From NCBI GenBank assembly GCA_049999765.1, contig JBNGIQ010008245.1, positions 1 to 32,221 on the forward strand: a stretch of DNA of 32,221 nt, given 5' to 3'. The notes beneath the pieces were generated by a model, which worked only from the letters and a program-made list of their open reading frames with translations, ran no database searches and was not told where the DNA came from. Shown one piece after another: positions 21,301-31,200 of the stretch (positions within the stretch are counted from its first letter, which is position 1; every line of letters starts with the position of its first letter). Source of the stretch: Phaeoceros laevis. Its lineage: Eukaryota; Anthocerotophyta; Anthocerotopsida; Notothyladales. A program made the translations under genes and the position numbers.

Positions 21301-22202
21301 CTGGATTCCCTTATTCCTGTGATAGGTGAATAACCCAATTTTTGTATTCCGCTGAAGTTTTCACCTAAAAGTGTGGGAGCTGTCAAGCTTTCCATGGCTA
21401 CTCGCAACATCTCTGTGTTGTTATGTACTGACGAGTCGTTCTATGGCAGTATCCCACATGGAACTGGCAGAGCTCAACTTATTTGCTGGGTCAGCCAAAC
21501 AGATGAACTTGTTATTGGATCTGTCAGGGCTTGGATTGTTGCGAATGCCACCAATGGATATCCTTCAGCGCCTTGGAACAGTGCTCAACAGGGATTATGC
21601 AGGTGCTGTGCTCCTCTTCTAAACAAGTGCTCAGTGAGACTTGAAATGTCGCAGTTCATGCCGCAGTTTCATCAGTAGTAACACAATCGTTGCCAGGTTT
21701 CAGCGTTTTGCCTGACAGATGCCTCTTTTGCTCTCTTCCTACAGGTCGTGGAGGATCGGTTTATGTTCTCAATGCTCCTGTTATGCTGTCAATCGTTGTA
21801 TCTGCTATAAAAGGAGTTATCTTGCGGCCATCTTATAACAGAGGCGCAATGATCGAGAAGGGTTTCCTTGGTGAGTAGCTTGCTTGTTTGCTGTGTGTCT
21901 GAAAGCTTCTTCAGAGAACTAAATCTTACGGAGCTTCAATTTAACATGGTTTTTGCAGTCAGTAAGGAGTCGATCTTGGTACTTGGACGTCGTGCTTCTC
22001 AAGTTCTTGAGGTATTTAAGTCGCTATGTTTGCAGTGTCTATTGGATGTTGTTTGTGAGCAACTTAAAACTTCTCGTCTGTTGGCCTGCAGAAACATTTC
22101 GCCCCCCATATGATACATGCTTACTTTGGAGGGCAATGTAGCTGTAAGAACAATTCAAGATCTTGCAACGTCGGGTATAATTTTCTTCTGACACTATCCT
22201 GA
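18383..22202 (+). CDS. SEC14 (CRAL-TRIO) domain protein with a very long N-terminal extension
   Basis: Exons: 18383-20649, 20739-21039, 21142-21325, 21450-21602, 21745-21870, 21959-22011, 22092-22202. All six joins are in phase and give 1064 residues. SEC14 domains bind phosphoinositides and other lipids. Here the domain is at about residues 867-1050: WHGHCRDSRPTLCVLLGKA, then LLLDLSGLGLL, LGTVLNRDYAGRGGSVYVLN and APVMLSIV, SILVLGRRA, and the cysteine-containing FGGQCSC end typical of plant SEC14 proteins. Residues 1-856 have no recognised fold. They are rich in Ser, Thr, Asp, Glu and Cys and look largely disordered. The usual helical CRAL-TRIO N-lobe before the domain was not seen. The first exon alone is 2267 bases, unlike the short exons that follow. 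A start further upstream is possible. Confidence 0.8.
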
Positions 22203-22687
22203 GGCATTGAAAATGACTTTTTGATTGCCGAGAGTGAACTATCGAATAAACGCTTCTTCCAAGCGCCCCAACCAGAGATTGCTACAACTCGAGCGATATA
22301 GTACGAGTGTTTACAGACGTAGATGCACTTTGCATCAATGAACTAGCCGACAAGGTGGACTCAACATCCATAGCACAGTCTCACTTTGCAATGGAGACTA
22401 GCTGAATTATAGGGAGATCACAAATTGTGATACTTTTTGGTTTGCAGTTCGTCCTTTCTATCTTGCACAATAACTCAAATTGCACGAAGATGGACCCAAT
22501 AAGTTACATTCCTAACAAACGGTAAATGCACGTGAAAAATGTTACAAGGGCCAGGCCCAACTCTGGAGTCCGAAACACATTGGACTATTATCACACAAGA
22601 GACGTCCACAGCGTCGGGGCCGAAGGATTGTGTAGCGCTCAACCCCCAGGTCATTTTCCACAGGTAGCTAGAGATACAAAGACAACG
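22203..22687. other. Convergent 3' region between the SEC14 gene and CURT1
   Basis: The two genes converge here with stop codons 485 bases apart. The region is AT-rich and should hold both 3' untranslated regions. No further gene was seen. Confidence 0.5.
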
Positions 22688-24197
22688 TCACTGACCGGTA
22701 ATTTTGCTCTTAGCCTCATCTACTTTCTTCAGTAACTCTTCTCTGCAATGTCCCAAAAACAATGCCAGAAGGCAACATCAGACATATAACTGGCGCTTCC
22801 AAGCAAAACTGGTACAACTGTAAGCGCACCTCACAAACCCTGTGAGGATACATACCTGTCGGGCTTGAAAAGTAAGTACCTGTAAACAAACCACTGCAGA
22901 AAGCCATGGATGGCGAAATGAGTAGATGCTCATCTCGCATGGTCCATAACACTAATTCAACACTATATCCGAAGGTTCACAGTCTCACCCCAGAGAAAAG
23001 GATGCCAACGAACTCAAAAAAGTCGGGAATGATGGGTAGCTTGTCAATAGCCTGCATCCACCAGTGCCACCATCAGCAGCTGTCCCTCAAGGTTGACTAG
23101 AAATTCATCTGACCTGAACGTCCAGCACTGCTACGGAGGATTAAGAAATAAAAAAGACTGGCATTCTCTGATTGCAGGACTGTTAGGATCCACCGACTTA
23201 CCCCAATAAGCCCCGTCGATGCCCAAAGCACTAGCAGAGCAGCGAATCCTAAGCCCCCAATAGCAAGCTTGTCGTCAACTTTATCCCACTGGCCAAACAT
23301 GTACAAGGTTAGGCCTCAGCACCGCCTGACTTTGGTACGTGCATGCACCTTCAGTTAGGGTACTTACCGCCTCCTGTACGCCTTTAAGAGCATTAAGAAC
23401 TGCCTGGGCTGGATCACTCTCCCCTTCTGAGCTGGCCATGGCCACAATTCGGTTAGCCTTCCTGGATTCTGCAAGGCAAGAATACTGCCCACAATTAGCA
23501 GTCAGCGAAAGCCCAGTAGCATTGCACCCCCCGGAATGCGAGAGTATTGGTCTGCGAAGTTGGATTTTAGTCCGTCTTTCGGGCCAACACATGAACTAAA
23601 AAAAATGCTAAGACCGGTCATTGTGCGGATGACGGCAGTAGTTGTCGCAGGAACCTCAATTGATTCTGACCTGTTAGTTCAAGCATTGGCCCGTGCCAAT
23701 CGAGAATCATGAAGCGTGGGCTTTGAACGATGCCAACAACAGCGCATCTGCATCTGCATGCTGCAACTAGACCTAAGCCCAGGACTGACAACAGCTTCCC
23801 AACTGGCGAAACCATTCCACAAATTCATCCCATCCTGCGATGAGGATGCTTCCTATTTCATCCTAGAAAGATATATCGGCGAACAAGCGCTACTTGAATT
23901 GCAGACTGCCAACCCAGATCCCGCAGATTTCCACAACTTTCCTCGCAGCCAAGATTTGTTCTGAACACAACAAGAAGCCAAAGCTGAACATCTAGGGTCG
24001 ACAAGAATACCTGGTCCGGAGGTAGGAACAATCGATTTGGCGAAGCGACCTTGCAAGGCGGAGGTCCCGCACCCGGAGCGCAACGACACCGGGGCCGCTA
24101 AGCATCCAATGCTGCGAACGGACGGCTGTGAAGGAAGTGCAGGCAAGCCTGCACCCACCCGCGCAGTCGGCAGCGCACACGAGGCGGTGGATGCCAT
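22688..24197 (-). CDS. CURT1: Thylakoid curvature protein CURT1
   Basis: Six minus-strand exons: 24011-24197, 23368-23468, 23202-23288, 22989-23051, 22856-22893, 22688-22742, all in phase, give 176 residues. CURT1 proteins bend thylakoid membranes at grana margins. Residues 1 to about 73 are a transit peptide rich in Ala, Ser, Arg and Pro, ending near RIVAMASS. An acidic stretch (SSEGESDPAQ) and an amphipathic helix (NALKGVQEAWDKVDDK) follow. Next come two membrane spans (about residues 104-125 and 131-152) around AIDKLPIIPDF, then the family signature WFVYRYLLFKPDR and a charged C-terminal helix (EELLKKVDEAKSKITGQ). The closest resemblance is to the CURT1B/CURT1A group. The ATG at 24197 is the first in this frame. 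The upstream neighbour on the plus strand is divergent. Confidence 0.94.
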
Positions 24198-24996
24198 GAC
24201 CGGGCAAGAATCCACTCACCCACCACCGCAATGCGCAGCACCAGCAGCCCCTTCAGCACACAATTGGACCAAGATCCGACCCGACAGCCAGACGCGCAGG
24301 AATGCAATGGGCGAGAGATTATAGTTTACAGGCTCGTTTGCGCCATTCCAAAGACGGATTAGTGGGCAACCAAGTACAATCACATACTCCCCTCTAACGT
24401 GGAGGACAGAGGAGAGATCAGAGCCAACAGCCGGCCCGGACCAGAACGTGGCTCAAACGTGTGGCAAGAGATCAATGAGACTGCTGGGATTGGGAAGACG
24501 AAGAGGGAAAAAGAGAAGCTGCAGGTGAAGAGCAGAGGATGTTCAGCTCTCACACGGCACCACTCGTTCAAGAATATTGGACAGGATAAAATGGCTACTA
24601 TTGGCTAGGGTCCGAGACTCCGAGCTTGCCTATGCGTGGACACACCACAGTGTGGGAGCCAAGGGAGCGAAGCCGTTCCCACGTGGCGGAGACCACAAGG
24701 ACTCGTCCTGGTAACTGATTCTCGACACTTGTTGCTCTGTTGCTCTCGGGGCTTGTAGGGCTAGGGAGGTGCAGCATTGACCAGTAGAGAGCTGAAAGCT
24801 GCGGCAAGTGAGCCAATGGGGAGCCCTTCTTATCTCCTCTCCACCAGACCTGACCTACCTGTTGTAACGTTCACACATGCGTCATGGACTCTGGAGCCTC
24901 CTCCCGAGCTTCGGTGATAATAACTCCCAACATAGCACAGCAATTTAGTAAAGCTGCTTCTTTTTCGATGAAACATTTGAGAGGTGAGCGGATTGA
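24198..24996. other. Divergent intergenic region of CURT1 and the 24997 gene
   Basis: About 800 bases separate the two start codons, so both promoters should be here. No protein frame with recognisable content was seen. It contains one perfect G-box palindrome. Confidence 0.5.
24679..24686. promoter_or_regulatory. G-box palindrome CCACGTGG
   Basis: The sequence CCACGTGG is a perfect G-box core, the site bound by plant bZIP and bHLH factors and common in light-regulated photosynthesis promoters. It lies about 480 bases upstream of the CURT1 start and about 310 upstream of the divergent gene. Function is inferred only from sequence and place. Confidence 0.4.
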
Positions 24997-25615
24997 ATGG
25001 TGAGCGGTGAGCTCTGGCTATGGCGGCTTAGGGTTTCGCGGCGGCGCCTCTCTGTTCTGCGGCTGCGCCGCTCTGCTGCGGCGCCCCTGTGCTGCTGTGC
25101 TGAGCCTCTTGGAAGCCATCACCACGCCTGCGGCCTCGCAGCTTTTTCAAAGGTAAGGAGACCAGGTTGGTATCACGCTTGGAGGTTCCTTCTGCCCTCC
25201 CTTTTTGTGTGCGGCATCTCTTTGTGTTCCCTCTTCGGTGGGGGCTGGCCTCTCTCAGGCCACCGTGTCGCTCTTGGATTTCGGCACTGCTTTGGGAGAT
25301 TGCACTGTGGCTTCCTCCCGAATGCCTTCTGCCGTGATCACTAGTATCCAAACACTGGCCTCTGCTGCTTCAAGACCGCTGCTTCACGGCGGCCTACATG
25401 GTCAAGTGGGCATTGCCCCAATGTGTTCTCTGATCCAAACCGCAGCTAGTCTATCCCATCTACACGGCACTCTTCATTACCGCGCCCGGCACACTCCGGA
25501 TTTGGACATTTCGGCAGATCGACGATTCCAGGATCTACTCTCGGATTACAGGGACTGGTCTCCCTATGCACTAAACATCCTGGGTCGGTGGGAGTGGGAG
25601 GCACAGGACAGTTGA
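24997..25615 (+). CDS. Small protein of unknown function with a mitochondrial-type presequence
   Basis: Two exons, 24997-25152 and 25259-25615, join in phase 0 and give 170 residues. The intron has a good GTAAGG donor and a pyrimidine-rich CTCTCAG acceptor. The first 52 residues are rich in Arg, Leu, Ala and Ser with no acidic residue after Glu5 until the Ala-Glu-Pro near residue 35, as expected of a mitochondrial (or dual) targeting peptide. The C-terminal part is charged and more structured (RFQDLLSDYRDWSPYALNIL, ending in GRWEWEAQDS). I do not recognise the family. It is divergent from CURT1. Confidence 0.5.
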
Positions 25616-25971
25616 TCAAACCTCATCAGGCCCGCATCGTACTCACCGACATTCACTAGCTTTATTTGGAGACATGGGAGAATCCAAGGAACACCACCAC
25701 CGCGTTCCATGATTATCCCTCCTCGGATGCTCTTTTGCTCGCACTTACAACATCATCCTTCGGCTGCCTGGCATTTCACAACAGACCGGAACTCCTGGAG
25801 TCATTCGGCAGTGTCGGAACGGCAGTGTTTAGAGGGATACAACATAAGTAATGGTGCTTGCCTGCTCCTATGGCGGCGGCTCGGCCTCCACAGCTTGTTT
25901 CAACGGATCGTTACACCGTTGGGGTGGGCCCTGTCACAGTGGCTTCTGAAACCCGGCAGCCGGGACTGGGC
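25616..25971. other. 3' flank with no recognised gene
   Basis: Short frames cross this stretch but none has a motif or a splice link to the preceding gene. It probably holds the 3' untranslated region. Confidence 0.4.
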
Positions 25972-26075
25972 AATTGAATTGAATTGAATTGAATTGAATT
26001 GAATTGAATTGAATTGAANNNNNNNNNNTTGAATTGAATTGAATTGAATTGAATTGAATTGAATTGAATTGAATT
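25972..26075. repeat. (TTGAA)n pentanucleotide microsatellite with an assembly gap
   Basis: About twenty TTGAA units run without a visible mismatch, broken only by ten N at 26019-26028. True length is therefore unknown. It forms the 3' tail of the minus-strand LINE relic next to it. Confidence 0.95.
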
Positions 26076-26958
26076 TATTTATTTATCATTAGGCATATGC
26101 AGCCGTGAGGCTATGACGCTTGAACGTGAATCAAAAACATGAGTGAATAGACATTTAGGGCAACGCAAGAGGAAGAGAAATGGAGCAAACAAAATAGCAA
26201 AGCTAGATAGCTATGACAAGGAACCTAAGTTATCGCCAATCGCTTTGAAGTAGGAGATGAGTTTTTTCGTGAGTTTGGGAACATTAAGAAGTTGGCGGAT
26301 ATCGTAGTAAGAGCCTTGAAAAATCTGGTTCCATGTGTTGCGAGTGGCCATACACTGGCCAAGGATATGCTGACGAGTTTCATCTGAAGACATGCATTTC
26401 CGGCAAAATGAATCCTCTGCAATGTTGAATCTCCTAAAGTAAGCCCCAATAGCCATATGTCTAGTCCGAAGCTGGGTGAAAAAAGATGAGAGCTTACGGT
26501 TATGGAGACCAAGACGTTGTAGCACAGAAGCCGAAGGGCCACCAAGCACCACTCTCTTAAGCACAGAAGCCTTAGCTGAGGAATCCCACCGTAAACGCCA
26601 GTCCTGCAGACTTGCAGCATGAATTTGCTAACGGGCTCTGGACACCGAAAGGATGCAGTCTTCGCTGGAAATGGGAAGAAGAGTGGCCGCCTTGGCGGTG
26701 ACATCTGCATGCTCATTACCCTCGATGTTATGATGTGTAGTAGCGTTTTTTGTAGTTAGCTGCAAGAAAGCTTCAAATTCCAGGGCATCAGTGGAGGTGG
26801 TTCGAAACGCACCAGTAATGGCCCTACATGCTAAACGTTAGACCCATTGGAGATTTTGAAGATGTGTCCATCCTCCGTTAAACCAAACATTGCAGCCATA
26901 ATCGAGCTTGGGCAGGACAACAGTGATCTATAGCTGTCCAAGAAACTTGGCCTTGAGT
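26076..26958 (-). mobile_element. Degenerate, 5'-truncated LINE with RNase H and zinc-knuckle remnants
   Basis: On the minus strand this reads, from its 5' end, a post-reverse-transcriptase segment (VLPKLDYGCNVW, then ACRAITGAFRTTSTDALE) and the end of an RNase H domain (NIEGNEHADVTAKAAT). A Trp-containing linker (QDWRLRWDSSAKAS) and a C-terminal zinc knuckle CX2CX8HX4C at 26352-26405 (CRKC, H, C) follow. The body of RNase H between the first two segments is missing, and in-frame stops occur, one in the segment before the linker and others near the 5' end. A short 3' untranslated region leads into the pentanucleotide tail. The order fits a non-LTR retrotransposon with a C-terminal RNase H. 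The endonuclease and reverse-transcriptase palm are absent, so it is a dead fragment. Confidence 0.85.
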
Positions 26959-26976
26959 ATTGAATTGAATTGAATT
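26959..26976. repeat. Second short TTGAA tract at the other end of the LINE
   Basis: The 18 bases ATTGAATTGAATTGAATT match the start of the microsatellite at 25973 exactly and directly border the truncated 5' end of the LINE. They may be the target-site duplication. Confidence 0.8.
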
Positions 26977-27215
26977 CCATTCAACATGGTGTCGCGGGAC
27001 TCGGAGCCTCACTTTCTCTCTCATCACGACCCCATCTCTCTCACACCACGAGCCTCTTCGTCACGCTGCTTGCAATGCTGCCGTTTCATCCCGAGCGATT
27101 AGGGAAAAGACGTATGCGGAGCTTTTAATAACTCAGGTGTAACTCATATCGTTGTCACCTGTTTCTGTCCGCTGTCTTCTGTTCGGCGCACTGCTAGGTT
27201 CTGAAGCACGCACCG

Positions 27216-27581
27216 ATGGCAGAGGATGAGGACTGCGTCTGTGACGACGTCGTTGTGGTGAAGCCGAAAGAGGTCGTCATTGTAGCTAAAGCCTCTGGTG
27301 GAGCAGCCAAGCACAGTGAAGCGCATCATGGGAGCCATGAGCATGGTGATAAGCAGCAGGCTAGCCAGGCGGGGATGGCTGCCAATTTGCTGCCACTGGG
27401 ATCCCGGGATGCTTGTGCGCATCTGCTCATACCTCTGAACAAGTGCCGGGTGGAGAATTTTTATCTCCCGTGGAAGTGCGTAGATGAGCGCCATGGGTAT
27501 GAGAAGTGCGAGTACGAGTTGTTCTTAAGAAGAGTACGTAAGATGGAGGAGCTACGAGGATACAGACAGGCCTCCTCTTGA
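27216..27581 (+). CDS. NDUFB7: Complex I subunit NDUFB7 (B18)
   Basis: A single uninterrupted frame of 121 codons. The core LLPLGSRDACAHLLIPLNKC and FYLPWKCVDERHGYEKCEYE are hallmarks of NDUFB7, an accessory subunit of mitochondrial NADH dehydrogenase on the intermembrane-space side of the membrane arm. The two Cys-X9-Cys pairs (CAHLLIPLNKC and CVDERHGYEKC) form the twin CX9C helical hairpin that is oxidised on import through the MIA pathway. The family needs no cleaved presequence. Unusual here is a leader of about 55 residues before the core, with an acidic start (MAEDEDCVCDD) and a His-rich patch (KHSEAHHGSHEHGDK). A short C-terminal tail ends RGYRQASS. An acceptor-like site precedes position 27199, so an untranslated first exon is possible. 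Confidence 0.93.
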   Translation: MAEDEDCVCDDVVVVKPKEVVIVAKASGGAAKHSEAHHGSHEHGDKQQASQAGMAANLLPLGSRDACAHLLIPLNKCRVENFYLPWKCVDERHGYEKCEYELFLRRVRKMEELRGYRQASS

Positions 27582-28296
27582 CCGATCTGGACAAGGTCAG
27601 TAGGTGCAACTCTTTGGCCTGTGAACCCCCGGATGCTAATGTCCCGGGGACCTCGACTCGGCCTAGACTACTTTGGATCCCAGCTGACCCGCTTGTCTCC
27701 CTCTCGCAGAATGCCTTCAGCAAGGTTGTGCTCAAGAAGCCAAGCTACAGCAATCTGTGGCGTACGGCCTCATATTTCCTGAAGTGCCATAGCAAGCAAC
27801 TGGATCTCCGGACACATTAGTATCTTGTGGTTAGTGACGTCTTTCATATCCATGGCTGCTGAATCCGTAGCACTCGACAAGGGCGAAGGCCATGCAATGT
27901 TACTTTTCCAGAATACGCACACACCGGCATTGTTCTCTTATTAAAAGTTGATAACACACACTACTCCAGCACAACACTGACAGCACTTGGGGGTGGTTTC
28001 AGGTCAGGTACAACCACGAAAGCCATTCTTCTTATGTCCTATGACGATTCGAACATTTCTGTCTGTCAGTAAATTGGTGGGGGGCCCAGCAAAGGATGTA
28101 TCTGAGCTTGACTAAAACTTCATTGCTGGAGAGAGACCCCATGTTCCCTGTCCAGCTGAGTCAGCTCCAAGAAAGGTGCCATTTCCCGAGTTGTAAACCC
28201 GAACAGCATGATAAACTTGGGTTCTTCGTGCCAATCACAACCAGCTTTCTACATTGTCAGACTGCTTTGTTGAGATGCCCATAAGAGATAGCCAGT
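27582..28296. other. 3' regions between NDUFB7 and the PPR gene
   Basis: NDUFB7 ends and the minus-strand PPR gene ends here, so this is a convergent 3' region. Short frames are present without motifs. On the minus strand I looked for a DYW deaminase domain downstream of the PPR stop (28296 down to about 28000) and did not see one. Confidence 0.5.
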
Positions 28297-31200
28297 TTAC
28301 CTGGAAAGGATACACAATGCAGACGGCTCTGCTGTATCCTCCAGTACATTCACATTCACGGTCTCAAGATGCCCTTCGTACAGCTTCAAGCTGGCCTGCT
28401 TCAGCAACTGATGCAATTGCTTGTGCGGTGTTTTATTACTGTCTCCTACCAGAAATATGTGTCTTTCCCCTGCATGTTCCATCCAGCTCTGGCCAGGCTC
28501 CTTCCATGCAACTCCCTTCTTTATCGCTTTCGTCACCACATTTGCACCTTCAAAATCGCCAGCATCAGCGTAGATAGCTGCCATCATCAGATGGGCAGCG
28601 GCATGCTTGGGCTGTACACGAAGTGCACAATCAAATGCCCGTTCTGCAAGCTCTACCTTGCCATGCTTCCGACAGGCACCCAGCAAACACAGCCACATGG
28701 AAAGAGTAGGCTGGATCGGTATGGTTGACAAGAGGTCTTCTATCCTTAAAAACAATCCTGCCCCCCCCAGCAGGTCTATCATACTGGCGTAGTGCTCAGT
28801 CTCTGGAGCTATCCCGTGGTCTTTGCTCATGGACTCAAAGTACTCCAAACCTTTGTCCACTAGGCCAGCATGAGTGCAAGCAGAAAGAAGTGAAAGGAAT
28901 GTGATTGTATTAGGGGTCACCCCTGCTAACCGCATTCTCTCGTAGTGACGAAAACTGGCTGTATAGTTTCCTTGTCGAGCATAACTAGCAATTAAAGCAT
29001 TCCATGACACCACATCAGCCACAGGCAGTGCATCAAACACAACCTGAGCATCCACCATGCTCGAGCAACTTCCATATGCACTAATGAGTGTGTTCGACAC
29101 AGGAGAGCTCAATTTATTCCATCTGGACAGAAGGCTGAGATGCAATTTTCGAAGAATGCCCAAACTTCCTGTGTTGCTGCAGGCCCGTAAAACTAGCAGA
29201 ACTGTGATTTGATCTGGACTCTGACCACTCTGCTGCATTTCCTCATAAACCTGCAAAGCCTTGTCTCCCTGACCCTGTTCCACATATGCAGCTATCATTG
29301 AAGTCCATGCTACGACATCACGTTGAAACAATTCATTGAAGACTTTTTGAGCATCTGCAACGCTTCCACACTTCCCATACATATTAACGAGGGAGTTACC
29401 AATAAGGACGTCTGAACTGTACCCTTTCCTCCAAATTTTATCATGTATTGATCTACCTTGTTCTAGACACTTCTCCTTCGTGACTTGTGCATCTACAACC
29501 CAACTGCCCTCACTCCCAGCAAGGATGCTACAGGCTCGCAACATGCTCACAAAAGTATGATTGTCCGGACTTCTGCCTTCCTCCTGCATGAGGTCATACA
29601 GCTCTAAGGCTTTCTCTGCTTGGTCCTGCTCAATATATGCTGAGATGAGTGCATTCCAAGAGACTAAGTCTCGCTGGGCCAGCCCATCAAACACCCTGTG
29701 CGCATCCACTACACTCCCGCACTTTCCATACATGCTGACAAGTGTGTTTCCGACAAACGTATCAGAATCGTACCCCTTTTTTCGAGCCTCATCATGGATT
29801 GCCATCCCCCTCCTGAGAGATTTCCTCCAGACAGATTTTTCGTCCACCACAATGTCTTCTTCATTCTCTGCAAGCATGCCACATGCTTGCAGTGCGCTCA
29901 CAATAACCCAAGCATCTGAGCTCACGCCTTCATCCCACATTTGTTCAAACAGCTGCAAAGCCTTCTCTGCTAGGCCTTGCTCAAGATAGGCTGTGAGCAT
30001 CGCATTCCACAACACCAAATTACGCTGGGACATACCATCAAACACAGTCTGTGCATCCGCAATGCTCCCACACTTCCCATACATACTCACAAGGGTGCTA
30101 CCAACGAACAAATCAATGTTGCAACTCTTCCAAAATACACCAGCATGTACAGACTTGCCTCTTTCAAGATATTTCAGTTTGGTGGGTTTCCCATTGATAA
30201 TTTGGTTTACTTCAGTTTCTGCTAGCATGCTGAATGCTCGCAGAATGATCACAAAGGTACGACTATTTGGATCCATCCCTTCCTCGAACATTCGTTCATA
30301 CAATTGCACAGCCTTCTCTGCTTGGCCCTCATCAACATATGCCCCAAGCATTGCATTCCATGCCACCACATCATCCTGGTCTAACCTATCAAATACAATC
30401 TGTGCATCTGTAATGCTCCCCCACTTGCCATACATGCTCACAAGGGTGCTACCAACAAATGCATCTGAACCACAGCCCTTCCTGCTGACATCAGCATGTA
30501 TTGCCTTTCCCTGTTCAAAGAAAGCTCCTATGGAAGATTGTACATCCACCAGATTACCCCAGTTCTTCTCTGCCAGCATGCCGCAGGCTTGGAGAGCACT
30601 AACAAAGGTACGATTAGTTGGTCTGACTTCTTCCTGTTGCATTTGTTCATACAATTGTAAGGCCTTCTCTGCTAGGCCCTGCTGGACATATGCTGCAAGC
30701 ATCGCATTCCACGTCACTACATCAGGCTCTGACAACCCATCAAAAACGAACTGTGCATCGACGATGCTCCCGCACTTCCCATACATGTCAACTAGACATG
30801 TACCCACGAACAAATCAGCTTGACACCCATGCTTAAAACCTTCAGCATGAATGCGCTTAGCCTCCTGTAGATCACCTAAGCTGCCACAAGCTTTCAGCAG
30901 GCTTACAAATGTGTAGGTGTCTGGCCGGACACCTTCACGTTGCATCCAGTGGTACATTCTCAGGGCCTCCTCAGCTTGCCCGGACATTACGTAACCAGAC
31001 ATTATGGCGGTCCATGAGAAGACCCCTCGGTGTGGTAACCTATAAAATATCCGGAGAGCCTCTTCCAGACCACCGCACTTTACGTACGTGCTCACCAGAT
31101 TTTCACCAAGAAATTTCGATAATTCCAAACCATGTTGGGCCAGATGCGTATGCACTCGCTTAGCACTCTCCAAATCTTTTCTCTTGGTGCACGCTCTTAA

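Noticed and set aside
26019-26028. Break in the microsatellite that could look like a boundary
   Set aside because: It is a run of N, an assembly gap, and not a biological junction.
29561-30823. Plus-strand open frames (142 and 276 codons) across the second PPR gene
   Set aside because: They are antisense shadows of the PPR repeats and merely repeat with the same period.
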